The position numbers and the translations under genes are program-made. From Lonicera japonica (lineage: Eukaryota; Streptophyta; Magnoliopsida; Dipsacales; Caprifoliaceae), in the NCBI GenBank assembly GCA_021464415.1, contig CM038471.1:32709234-32773233 (forward strand): DNA of 64,000 nucleotides, read 5' to 3'. Shown piece after piece: positions 41,990-54,195 of this stretch. The notes under the pieces are model-generated. The model made no database searches and was not told the origin of the DNA. It saw nothing but the letters and a program-made list of their open reading frames with translations. Each line of letters starts with the position of its first letter. Position 1 is the stretch's first letter.

Positions 41990-43238
41990 TCATTCAGTGA
42001 GAAGCTGGCAGTCAATCTTCTCAAAATATAGCCTATTTGTAGTTAGGTCATACCCAAAGTTGTAATATTGTTGAGCCAATGCTCCAATGATACTTTGATT
42101 GCCCAAACTAATTGACTCAGATGATTGCACAGCCAGACAAAACGTATTATCGCGTCTATTTTGTAGAAACATATTGTCTGGAGGTACAACAAGATCAGCA
42201 CCTTCAGCAAAGTGAAATATCAACCCACGAAACCACTCAGGTCTCGATTTATAATTCCTTTGTAGCAAAGGTGGTCAGGGTAACTCAAAGAAGAAAAACG
42301 TTGTAAACGCCCATCCATCAAGGTTTGGAGTGCAGCGATAAGAGCTTCAAATGCAATTCTGGTTAGGTAGGTATAGGTTGATCCCGTATCAAAGAGTACT
42401 CCACTTGTACCTTTTTCAGTATATTTAAATATGTTTGGGTCTATATTAAGTCGGGTCTCTCCTATACTAATACCTTCTAAGGATAAAAAATAGTAGTCGT
42501 CGTTCACATATATAGGCGTTGAACTACCTTCGAAAATTGATCCATTTCCTAAAATTAGCCGGTTGTAATTGTAATAAGGATCATTAATACTACCAAGGCA
42601 ATAAGAAAATTTTGAGCCCAATTGTCTAACCAAAGAAAAAGTTGCGCCATGATCACTTAGTCCAACTATCCCATTGAAGTTGTAGTGTTGGTTTTCTTTA
42701 AAATTATGTGCACAACCAAAAACGAAATTGGAGACAGTGGTGGTGCCTTCGTCGGATGTTGTGAAAGTAAGTTGTTCAATAGCAAGATTTCCTGAACTAG
42801 TGGTTTGAACTCGGCATATTTTACGAAGTATGGACACTCGCTATCGGTAAGACAATCATAGCTCGTACAACGCGAGTCACATGGCAACTTAGAATAAGTG
42901 GACGATTTTGAAGGCTCGTATATGGGGTAAATGGGTTGGTAGGAGTTGCAAGGGCGGCATTTAATCCATGTTGTACCACTTCCTGTGTCCAGGAGTTGTG
43001 GTACTGAAGGCTCCCCAAAAGATATGTTCACTAAAAACACGCCGTAGTCTGCCATGAGAACACTTATGATGTTGTCCTCATCGACAAAAGAAGTGTTGAC
43101 TTGTGAAGATATAATGGAATGACGATGAATGAGATTAAAAACCAATGTTGTAGCATTTGTGGTTATATTTATTGCTACTAATATAAAGAAAAGATTTGTG
43201 AAAGACAAGAGAAAAACAAGTTTAGAAGCACCTTCCAT
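41990..43238 (-). pseudogene. Second CDR1-like aspartic protease copy, frameshifted
   Basis: Closely related to 21176-22429, with the same start, signal peptide, DTGSGTTW, FDTGSTYTYL and C-terminal motifs. It keeps LVFNLIHRHS, closer to the family's pro-segment box than the intact copy. Breaks: 6 bp missing just before the first active site (loses two residues, in frame); a 2-bp gain near 42812, just after the flap Tyr; and a 1-bp loss near 42239, after INRDL. The two shifts mean no full-length protein. Unless they are assembly errors, this copy is a recent pseudogene, because the rest of the frame and the promoter TATA (43318-43328) are well kept. Confidence 0.88.
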
Positions 43239-44235
43239 TGCTACAAATTTCTTCTAGGCATTCTTCTCCTTTGGTCTTTTTAATCTCAATTGTGTATGTG
43301 TTTTGTGCATACTCGTAGTATTTATAGTAAAATTTAATTATTACAAGAGTGAATATTGTGTGACACATAAAAGTAGCACTTAATTTCATGGTGAGCTTTG
43401 CATGTTCCCACATCTACGAATAAATTACAAGATAATTTCACACATTTAGTTGGGTTTTTTTTAAAAAACATTTGGGTGTTTTTTTTAAAAATATCATAAT
43501 TGGTTCACTCATTTTAAAAAACTTCATTCAAGTAAAAGGAATATTTATTTATTTTTTTATTTTTCCCTTTGTATTTTAGAAAATTTTAAGAAATAAAAAA
43601 GAAACAAAGATTAAAATTTTTTTAAAAAATTAAAATGGTGTAGATACATAAATTGAATTGAAAAACAGTTTTAAGGAAGTAATAGTGAATTTTAAATTAA
43701 ATATTAAAAAATTTCAACCAAACGTTGACATGTGTGCTGGGTTATATATATATATATATATATATATGATTTTGCAAGTTTCCCAAATTTATGAATAACC
43801 ACCACTTTTTTAGCCGGGTAGTGCTTTGACCAGTGTACGTGCAGATTAAAAGTTCATATTTTTAGTCCTTTTCTAAAGAAAGTGTAGTTTTATACTTTTA
43901 TATGTTTTGTCTCTCTTATTCAGCAATAGTACTACATTGAGATGTGTACCTTTTTATAAAGATAAGATTAATAAAAATAAGTCCATCTAAAACCTAGAAA
44001 AAAAAATAAGTCAAGAAATCAAAGTAGCACAAGAGGATCCAAGGGGCAAAAGCTGGTCGATATATCTCTCTCTTGTAATGCAATTTAAAATCAAAATATT
44101 GACAATTCATCAATTTAAAACTAACTAATTCGTAAATTAAATATAATAATGCAACCAAACGAGTCATGAATTCATAATTTTACATAAATAAGTATATGTA
44201 AATTAATACGAACCACCCACCATTGTTTAGATAGT
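43239..44235. other. Protease promoter and spacer, copy B'
   Basis: Parallels 22430-23620 with divergence. It has (TA)n at 43745-43768 and lacks the long (CT)n tract (only a few CT units at 44067). No gene seen. Confidence 0.5.
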
Positions 44236-44714
44236 TTGATATCTTTTGTATTCCCCGCTATAAGTCAAAGCAAGATGGTTGAGAAATCGATTCGAGGAGG
44301 CTTCATCGTTTTTGAACTTCGGAACCTTTTTTAAGGTTTCCCCGCTATAAGTCAAAGCTAGACGGTTTAGAAATCGATTCAAGGAGGTTTCATCGTTTTT
44401 GAACTTCGAAACCTTTTTAAGGCTTCAACATATTCATGTGACAATACACCATATAATTTATAGTGAATACCCACTTTTCTGAGTTTATCTTTACACCTTA
44501 TGTAATTCGGTCTATTATTAATATTTATTTTAGTATCGCGGTCGAAAAATAGCATCACACACTCTTCCATTCCTTCGACTTTCTCTTCGACTTCGACTTT
44601 TGCTGTTGTTGCAATGACTTCCATTCCTTCCATTCCTTCGACTTTCGCTGCTGCTGTAATGTGGGAAAATATTAATAATATTAATAATACAATTAATGTC
44701 TTTGTAGCTATCAT
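44236..44714 (-). pseudogene. Second copy of the small secreted-protein gene, broken
   Basis: The signal peptide and start match 24173. The repeat region is shorter (one EVIATTAK module instead of three). The C-terminal domain (EECVMLFF, NYIRCKDKLRKVG) is recognisable, but the second of the three cysteines is lost (HCN to DRD). A frameshift near 44410 ends the protein early at 111 residues. Beyond it the coding-derived sequence is tandemly duplicated (87 bp). Confidence 0.65.
44253..44426. repeat. 87-bp tandem duplication in a gene 3' end
   Basis: CCCCGCTATAAGTCAAAGC starts at 44253 and again at 44340. Each unit runs through AAATCGATTC, TTCATCGTTTTTGAACTTC and an AACCTTTTT end. Block B has one copy of this segment. 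Confidence 0.88.
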
Positions 44715-45800
44715 GGCTGATTGTTTGCTTGATAAAAGTAAAAGAAAATTAATTATGTTTATATATATATAAACGAGTAATTGAGGGTTTTGGATTGGGA
44801 TCCGGATTGTAGTACTGATTGACAGTATTTGATTGTGATTATGATTAAAATTGTGATATTCATTCAGACTTCTAATTTGAATCTAATTCTAGTAAGAACA
44901 ATAATTATGACTACATGAAAAATAAATTGTTTAGACAGATTATTTGGCATGGCTGTATATATCAGTGCCAATTAAACAAAGATTTGGACCAATTTGACAG
45001 GGTTATTTGAGTAATTGATGATTTACCACCTTAGAGTTTGTTTGTTATTTCACTTCGATTTCTAATGTTTCAGGCTTTTATCAATCATTAGGTACTCAAA
45101 ATTTGAGCCGAGCTGCACTTTTCATCAAAAATTGGATGCTTTGTCAATTTTTTTGAATGAAAATCCATATGGCACATCGATTTCTGTCCAAAAAATGGAT
45201 AGGGTGTCAAATTTTGAAAGAAAGTGTAATTCGGCAAAAACTTTGAGAATCAAAATAAGAAAAAGAAACATTACGGACTAAATTAGCACAGAAATTTTCC
45301 CATATATTTTGGTTTTGGCTAATGTATTTGGTTGCTGCCACATAAGTATTATTGGGTATTAATTTGATCTATGTATGCAACATTTATTTAGAAGTTGATT
45401 ATTTTTGTCAACGTCAATTAATGATAAATTTATATTATAAAAACGCGCATACATTTTTTAGATTTGTAAATTATAAATAGATTAATTTTATTAAAATTAA
45501 AGTATATGACCTAATTCAATTCTTTAATAGTCTTAGATAAAATTGATCAATTATTATTATTAGGTTCTAATTTAGTTCACAAAATTGTAAAGAGACTTTA
45601 TTTTTCTTCATTTTAATAAAAGAAAAGTACATATAATCAAAATCAAATAGGAGAGAAAATACTCGAATAAGAGATACATAATTATAAAAAAAATAAAAAA
45701 TACATTACTTCATTAGCAAATAGCTCTTTGTGGTGGTTGCGAGATGCTAATTCCATTACAAATAACTCGATTGTCCCCATTGCAGATGGCAAGTCCCGCC
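44715..45800. other. End of block B' and junction to block A'
   Basis: Parallels 24180-24957, then skips the MULE of block B (junction near 45510) and continues like 27361-27560. The last 60 bp (from GTGGTGGTTGCGAGATGC) precede the position equivalent to base 1. No gene seen. Confidence 0.6.
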
Positions 45801-45870
45801 GGTTAATTAATTGCCGGTTAATTGGGTTAAAGTCAATTTTGATGCAGCCCCTTTTTCTTATTTGAGGGGA

Positions 45871-46040
45871 GTCGGGGAAGTTATAAGAAATTCGTCTCCC
45901 CTCGGGGAAGTTATAAGAAATTCGTTGGGGAAGTTATAAGAGGAAGTTATAAGAAATTTGTCGGGGAAGTTATAAGAAATTCATCAGGTCACTTCGGGAA
46001 TCGGGGAAGTTATAAGAAATTCATCAGTCATCAGGTCACT
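45871..46040. repeat. Minisatellite, copy of 71-240
   Basis: Same GGAAGTTATAAGA units as in block A, one base shorter near 45997. Confidence 0.85.
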
Positions 46041-46438
46041 TCTTGTAAAAGATTGACGCCTTTCTTGTAAAAGATTGACGCCTTAGAGCTTGGTTTGAAG
46101 GAGAAGCTCTTGAGGGTACTAATGTCATTAACGCTCTAGGTATTCTTAGGACTTATATCCAAATTGCTTTGTAATTGTGGTGTGTGATAGCGGCAAGCAA
46201 GCAAAGATTTGTTTAGTTTGTGTTTTCTCTTAAAATATATATATACACATGAAAGAAGCTAAACCCTATAAAAAAATGTCAATACAAAATAGGAAAAATA
46301 TAAATTTGAAGACATTTAATATGTAAAATAGCCCATTCAATTCAAAAGAGTAAAGAAGAGGAAACTAAAATATTTAAAACTACAATAAATTATGAATACA
46401 TGGCATCATGATATGAATTTACTATATATTATATATGA

Positions 46439-47428
46439 CTAGAGTATACCCGTGCCATCCGGCACGGTGAAATAATAGAATAAAAAAGAGTAATGTACTC
46501 TAAATATAAATAGACAAACATTATTAGTTTATTTCGACAAATATCAAAGGAAAATGTAAAAATAATCCAACAATGTATGGATTCTTAAATGTTATTCAAT
46601 AATTTTTCTTGATTTTTTTCACATAATCTTATAGTCATGATGGATCTTGTTTAACTGATATTAATTAGTAGATTTTAAAAATTAAATTTTTATTAAATTT
46701 TGAATTTTGTATTTCAAGTTATAGCATTTTTAGTATAGACAATATTATTAGAGCATCTCCAATGGTAGTGTAAAAATTGATTTGTAAATCACATGTGTCA
46801 ACTCACTTTTACAAAAAACTTGAATGCTAAAAAAAAGTGATCCAATGGTACTTTTGTAAAGTTTTGTGTAAATTTTGAAATAACAAATAAGATTCTAACA
46901 CATGTTAAATATCAATTCAAGCAATTTTTTTATTAATTTTTTCTTTATTTTTTTACAAATAATCTTGTAATTACAATGGATCTTGATTTATGGGTATTGA
47001 TGAGTAGATTTCAAATATGTAATTTTTATTAATATATATATTTTACATTTAAAGTTATTACTTTTTCAATTTTTATAAAAAAATTGAAGAGAGAGAAAGC
47101 TGATGTGGTATTGTAAAATAGGAGTGTATTTTACACAACTATTTTACACAAATTTCAATTTTAAAAGACTGCTGGAGAGAAAAAAATTTACAAGTTGTGT
47201 AAATTTTACACAAAACAAAAATTTAAAAGACTGTTGGAGATGCTCTTAGTTTCTGAGAGTTTATTGTGTGTATATTATTAGTGTGAGTGTTTTAATTTTG
47301 ATGTGACATCTTGATGTGTATATAAAACTCATCCAAGGGTATATAATTAATGCACACCATAACATGCGTATTTTTAACCATTAGATCATTATATTTTTTA
47401 AGTCAAACTTGATGTTTTATAATATAGA
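46439..47428 (-). mobile_element. Helitron, copy of 640-1627
   Basis: Same TC start, CTAG end, 3' hairpin and A/T flanks. Carries the same nested MITE. Confidence 0.8.
46751..47245. mobile_element. Nested MITE, copy of 952-1444
   Basis: GAGCATCTCCAA inverted ends with TTA duplications, as in block A. Confidence 0.8.
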
Positions 47429-47654
47429 TATGGGATCCTTCATTGTAATGAAAACTTCATTTTGGAGGGCAAAATACAAGCTATGTCCAAATAAGTCAGT
47501 AAAATAGTGGCGTAGCAAAAAAAATATAAAAAAAATTAGTCAGTTGGGTCGGCCTAAAAAAGTAGAACCCAATAGCAACTCTAAATACATCCATATTATA
47601 CAAAATACATTTAAGACAATTTTTGAACAGTTATGGGAGAGTTTGGCATGAAAA

Positions 47655-47699
<45 letters not shown>

Positions 47700-48127
47700 T
47701 TAATTTTTTGTTATTAACCTTTTTTTAAAAAATTAAATAAATTAAGTGGTTTCAGTTAGACACACTATCACAAATTTATTCAAAATATATATATATACAC
47801 GTAAAGAGAGTTGAATAAATGGTGTAGAAGCATACTCCAAGTATCATATATTTTGTATATCATATTTCTTAAATCTATAACTAGGGGCGGAGCCAGATTA
47901 ATTTGTTTTATAAGCACAAGCACGCCAAGCCAAAGCATGAGCACGCCGAGCCAGTGCATGAGCAACTTGACTCCCCTCTTCGGGTCTAAGAGTACTTTAC
48001 TAGATTCCACCGAGGCATAGGAGCTGAATTAGGGCCTGCCAGACCAGACTCTAGTCTAGTCCAAAAAAAAACAATTTACAGTGCAAGTTATATATTGAAA
48101 AACAAAATTAGCATGATTCAATCCATT

Positions 48128-48455
48128 TTAGCTCACTCTTTTGTGTAATCTTAGGTTCGCCTTTACTAGGGAATCCGCCATCTCACACGCCTCCATTATA
48201 AGGTTGCCAATACTAGACATATTCGAACCCCCCATTTGCAACGTTGATATAATATTTTTGGAATTGCCTTCCACTACCACCCGATCAAACCCGAGCTGCC
48301 CCACCAACTGCAAGGCTTCCAAGGCTGCCAGAGCCTCCACTGCCACAGCCACCAAACTTGCTACCTACATAACGAATGCCCTGCCTTAAACACGCCACTG
48401 CCACTCCGGACCACAGCGCCCAGCCCAACTGTACCCTTTTGAAAGCAGGCTCCAT
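48128..48455 (-). pseudogene. RNase H-like (RVT_3) fragment, copy of 2333-2668
   Basis: Same QLGFDRVVVEG region. An 8-bp deletion near 48337 separates the N-terminal part (SKFGGCGSGG) from the domain and shifts the frame. Confidence 0.6.
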
Positions 48456-49985
48456 CAAATTTGAGAAAAACTTAAAATTAATAAAAGCGGATGGGGGCAT
48501 TAAGTAAATAACAATAAAACAAGTATATATAAAAAGTGGGTATCTCTTATGTAAAAGGAATCGGTTCAAACTTTGAATTGAAGGTAAGCATCACTCGCAT
48601 ATCTATCATTTCAGAGGATGCATATGAAGAAATTATGAGTGATGGTGATCAAGCAAGGAGGATTATGGATTTTCTTGTGGCCGTGGCTAATTGAATTCTT
48701 TTATTTTGGCTTATATTATAATGGGTGATATATGTTTCACAATATTAAGAGTTTGATTTTAAGTAATGTTAGAGTTATATACGTTTTACATCAATGCATC
48801 AAATGTACTATCCATTAATGATTCTGATATAAATAATCCATCAAAATTAGTATATACATCCACAAAAGAACAGACATTATCATTGATATTCTTGACACCA
48901 TAAAAAGGGCAAAACTTTTTGATGGGGAAAAATTTGGGCAGGCCAAATCAAAGGCCCAACTCATATGAAAAGACCCCATACGTCAGATCTGAAATAATAA
49001 ACAAGGCCCTTCAGAGTCAAAAAAATTAGCTAAGCAATCATCACAAAGAAGGGGATTAGGCCCACAAAGGAAAGAGGCCCAATTCGACATATAACATGAG
49101 CTGAGGGCTAAATAAGCATAAGGAGAAACTTTTCTATTAGGACGTTACACAGATATATCTGATGTTTGACTTCATAAGAAAGAAGAGAACTAGAGTTCCT
49201 AAAATTCAACTCGGGTAACTATATTTGTAATTACCATATTATAATTCATTTCCATATCCAACTCTTAGATCAAGGGTTAGCCACCAAAGCCAATAATGTT
49301 CGGGTAACAATATTTGTATTAGCATCTTATAATTCATTTCCTTATCCAACTCTTAGATCAAGGGCTGGCCACCAAAGCCAATAATTTCGTCGTATTCTTC
49401 TTCTTGGAGAGTTTGGCACGAAAAATGAAAAATATTGATTGAACTATAAACTCCTCTTCTTCTTCTTCTTCTTCTTCTTCTTCTTCTTCTTGTAATTTGA
49501 CTCCACTATTAACCTTTTTATTAAATAAATAAATAAATTAAGTGGTGTCAATTATATAGACCATCACAAATTTATTCAAAATATACGTAAAGAGAATTGG
49601 AATAAATGGTGTGGAAGTATTAGGGGTGCACATAATTATGGGTAAATTGAAAAACCGAAGTAATCTGGTCTTATTAAATTGGTTTGGTTAGGTTTATAAA
49701 ATTAATTGGATTGATTTTTTTAAGATCCGATTGGATTGGTTTGGTTCTCGGTTTAGCTTTTGAATTAACCGAACCAATTCGAAACTGATATTATATAATA
49801 TTTATTACTTATATGAGTTATTTACAAAAATCTCTCCTAAAGTTTATCTCTTGTCTCACTTTAATCTATGAAGTTCAAAAATACATAAGTTCATTTATGA
49901 AGTTTTACCCACGTCTCACTTTTTCTCATTTTTGGATGGACCATATAAAAAGTTGATGGAATTAGTCATGTACAAGACACGTGAA
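48456..49985. other. Spacer between RVT_3 relic and CACTA, copy A'
   Basis: Parallels 2669-4495 without the MITE. It holds the uninterrupted 89-bp tandem duplication (49213-49390) and an expanded (TTC)n at 49449-49491. No gene seen. Confidence 0.6.
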
Positions 49986-50003
49986 CACTACACCAAAAAT
50001 CAT

Positions 50004-50500
50004 CTTAAGAGACTGACTTTTTTTCGTCAGTCGCTTAAGCATTTCTTAAGCGACTAGCATTACAGTCCGTCGCTTAAGCATGCTTAAGCGACTATACTTA
50101 AGTGACTAACGTTAATTAGTTGCCTAAGAGCCTCTTAAGCGACAATACTTTAGTGACTACCCTTTGTTAGTCGCCTAAGAGGTCTTATGCGACTACACTT
50201 AAGAGACTGATCTATGTTCGTCGCTTAAGAGATCTTATGCGACTACACTTAAGAGACTGACATATGTTAGTCACTTAAGATCTCTTAAGCGACTGAAGTT
50301 CATATGTTAGTCGCTTAAAAGCTTCCACCGACAGTTTTTAGTCAAAGGCAAAAGGACTTTGACCAGATTTTTTAAGAGACTAAGTTTGCGCATTATCAGT
50401 CGCTTAAGATCTCACTTAGGCGACTGCCAATGCATTTATCAGTCGCTTAAGATCTCACTTAGGCGACTAACAATGCATTCTCAGTCGCTTAAGTGTATTT
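50004..50500. repeat. Left subterminal array, CACTA copy 2
   Basis: Same foldback modules as 4514-5010 with a few substitutions in individual sites. Confidence 0.85.
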
Positions 50501-51280
50501 TCTTTTAGTTAAGTACAAAGCTTTTTCTCAGATTGCATTTTGGTTGGAGGAGAAGCTAATTGGGCTATTTTGAAGTGCAAATCATCATTTTTATCACAAA
50601 AGGCTTTGTTCTTACCTCCTATTTGATCTTTAGGTTAGTATAATATCTCTTAGTGATCTTAATTTATTACTAAATTTTGTATTGATAATAGCTATGTTAA
50701 GTTAATTGGTGTTAAACATGTAGTTTTAGTGTTGGTTTAAATATTTATATATAATATATTATGTATAATACAATATTTATTTATTATTATATATATAAAT
50801 ATTTATTGGAAAAATATATTAATATATAAAATAAAATTATATAATATGGTATAAATTATTATTATTATTATTATTATTATATGAGTTTGGATAAATTATT
50901 ATTGCATGTATGTTAATTTCATTACACTATTAAAGGTTTATCTATTTTTTAAGTGCTTTGATGGTTTAGGTTCAAGACAAATGCTTCAAATAAGTTTATA
51001 TCTATTATCATTAGAAATTAAACATAAAATATTCACAATAAGCAAGGAAACACAAATACGTATTTTATATGATACAATACTACACTAATTAGAGATATGA
51101 TGAATCTTTGAAAATTAAGGATTTGATACTTAAAATTAAGACTTCTTTAGTGTAGGACGATGAACTGCGTATTCAGAACTTTCATCCACATTTTCATAAT
51201 TGGGTAGACAGTCACACTTAATTTACTTATATTTGACACGTGTATATTACCTTTCATTAATGTTCCATATTATTTTACAG

Positions 51281-51983
51281 ATGTCTTACCTGCAAAGTAT
51301 CGGTAATCCGCATTACAAGCAAGAACTACACCTTTTGGCAAGCCAGCCTTAGAGTTACACCATCTATTCACAATGTGACGTAAACGGCATCAAGTTTGTC
51401 ACATGGCAGGGAGACTAGAACCGGAAGACTCAGAATAGTGGAGTTATGGTAGTAGCGGATGACGTCCTATCCTATGGGATTCTTAAGGCAGTTGTTGAGC
51501 TAAAGTATGTAGAAGGCATGCCGGTGGTGTTTTTTAAATGTAAATGGTATAACACTGACCTTGAAAATCCCGATAGCGCAAAGTTAGATCATGGTCTTTT
51601 TTGAGTGAACACTTCGACCAGTTGGTATGAAGATAGACCATTTATTCTTGCCAAGACGGCAAGACAAGTGTTTTATGTAGATGATCCATTGGCAGATGCG
51701 GATTGGAAAATTGTTAATGTGATGTTACACAGAGGTACGTACAGTGATAGCACACTCGCAAGGAATGAAACCGCCACTCCATAGTTTGAAGTATAAGAAC
51801 CCTATCAAGAGCATCACATGACAGACATTCCTATCTCTGGTTTCACCATCAAACTTGGTGATCTACCGCGAGTGGAAGTTTCCGATGATGATGATGATGA
51901 TGACGATGACGATGACGACAATGATGACGAGGACGATGCAGAAGGGTTTAACAATGACATCTTAAACGATGGCGATGAGGATA

Positions 51984-52042
<59 letters not shown>

Positions 52043-52048
52043 AATTGA
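51281..52048 (+). pseudogene. DUF4216-like remnant with acidic tail, copy 2
   Basis: As 5788-6514, with one more stop (TGA replacing TCA at 51603-51605, after KLDHGLF) and an acidic tail longer by about 14 Asp-rich residues through GAT expansion. Confidence 0.8.
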
Positions 52049-52477
52049 CATGTTCCAATTTGTAATTTCCTTAGATCGATTTCACTATTGCTGTGATAAA
52101 TAAATAAATACTATTCTTCAGTATTTTTATCACTGTTGTTAGTATTATTATGAAATAAATAAAAAATCTTTTTTAGCACTTTTTTTCATTTTCTATTATT
52201 ATTATAAATAAATAAATAATCTATTTCAGTATTTTTTATTCATTTTCTATAATTATTGTTAGTATTATTATTAAATAAATAATAATCGTTTTCAGCATTT
52301 TTTTTTCATTTTTTATTATTATTATAGATAAATAAATAATCTACTTTAGCATTTTGTTATCATTGTTGTTAGTATTATTATTAAATAAATAAATAATATT
52401 TTCAGTTTTTTTTTTTTTCATTTTCTATTATTATTATTATTAAATAAATAAATTTTTAATTTTTTTTTTATTTTTAC

Positions 52478-52795
52478 TTAAGTAACTGACATTGATTAAC
52501 TTCCGTCGCTTAAGTAATTCTTAAGCGACCGATTGTATATATCTGTCGCTTAAGAATTTTTAAAATTAATGTTTTTTAGAATTCTTTATTTTTGCTTAAG
52601 TGACTGACATTGATCAACTTTAGTCGCTTAAGTAATTATGAAGCGACTGATTATATATATGTCGCTTAAGAATTTTTTTTAAATAATCGTTTTTAGATTT
52701 TTTTTATTTTTACTTAACTGACTAACGTTGATCAATCTCTGTCGCTGAAGTAATTCTTAAGCGATTGATTATATATAAATTTGTCGCTTAAAAAA
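52478..52795. repeat. Internal subterminal-type repeats, copy 2
   Basis: Counterpart of 6945-7265, with several sites altered (for example CGCTGAAG for CGCTTAAG near 52743). Confidence 0.75.
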
Positions 52796-53994
52796 AATTT
52801 AGCCAATTATTTAGCGGGATTATTTCCCTCGCGCACTCTACCAAAATTTCACAACCCCCACCGAATGTAAAATTTCAACTCTCAGTCTGTCCTCTCAAAA
52901 CACTCACATCTCAAAATATCACTCTCACTCTCGTCTCTCACACACACCTCTTACCCACTCGATCCTCTCCTCTAGACACGCACTACCTCCGATCCTCCAC
53001 CACCACCACCACCACCGGCACCATCTCAAAACCCTCACTCTCGTCTCTCACTCTTACATATTCTCTACCCAAGAATCAAGTTAGGGCTTACTTGTTTTGC
53101 TGCTTTTTCTCTCCTCTCTCACAGTCGCACGGTATCACAGCACCACTGCTCCACGCCGCCGATCCACCACCACCACCGGCCGTGCCTCTCAAGCCCTGAT
53201 CGATCATGCTTCTGCAAAATCTTCAAATCAGCATTTTTGCAAGCTTTTGGCTAGCACTTAATCAATTCTTCGAAGGCCATTGCATCCTATGCTTATAAAC
53301 ACAGAGAAACACAACAAAAGTACACCTAGCGGGACGATTTTAGGTACAAAACTCGATAAGACACTAATCTTGAAATAAACGGATAATTAAGCAGAATTAA
53401 TGCAACAAACGCGTCAAGCGACTCCTGGAAAGAGCTTATACATGACAATATTATGCGTTTATCAAGCCCTAACATAGTAACGAGTAATCCCTAAAACTTC
53501 AATTAATTTATTAATCTTCTGTAGGTATTATACGTGATTTGGTAGGTATTATATGCGAGTAAGCCCCAAATTTATGTAGGTATCATACACGAGTAAGCCC
53601 CAAATTTATGTAGGTATTATACATGATTTAATCTAAAAGTGTTACTGATTCTTAACTCACCTCAAAGACAAGAGCCTCTAATACAGGTGATTTTTTGAGG
53701 AATTCCTTTACCACTTTCCTTTTCAAGTCTTTTTGGTAGAGATTAAAATTGGTATTATATAACCATTCAGACTGCAGTATTCACATTAAGAGGTGGAGAG
53801 TTCTGAATGATTCAAAAGCATCAGGCATATTAAGAAGTTACTTTTGATTTTTTAATTGAAACAAATAGCTTTTAACTCTTTCGAAATCTGAACTTTGGCC
53901 ATACAGCTTCAGAAGGTCAAAATACACATACCCTAACACATTTAAGTACGCGTTAGAATTGTGTATGATTTTTATTTAACAAGCTTGTTTATAG

Positions 53995-54195
53995 GGTGAA
54001 CAAAAATTGAAGGATTTTGATATTGAATGCGAAGCAAAAGGGGTTGATAAGGTAGTGAAGATAAATTTTAAGGCGATTGTTAAGGATAAAAGTTTAGAGA
54101 TTCGTTTTCATTATGCTAGAAAATTAAAGGAACAACGGCAGTCCTGATGAGAGGAATATATGTTCCTCTTATATCTGCTATATCTGTTAAATCTG
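53995..54195 (+). pseudogene. Captured receptor-kinase malectin exon, copy 2
   Basis: Same exon as 8462-8662. The acceptor is TTATAG instead of TTACAG, the donor GTAAGT is kept, and the frameshift is the same. Shared damage shows it predates the duplication. Confidence 0.75.
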
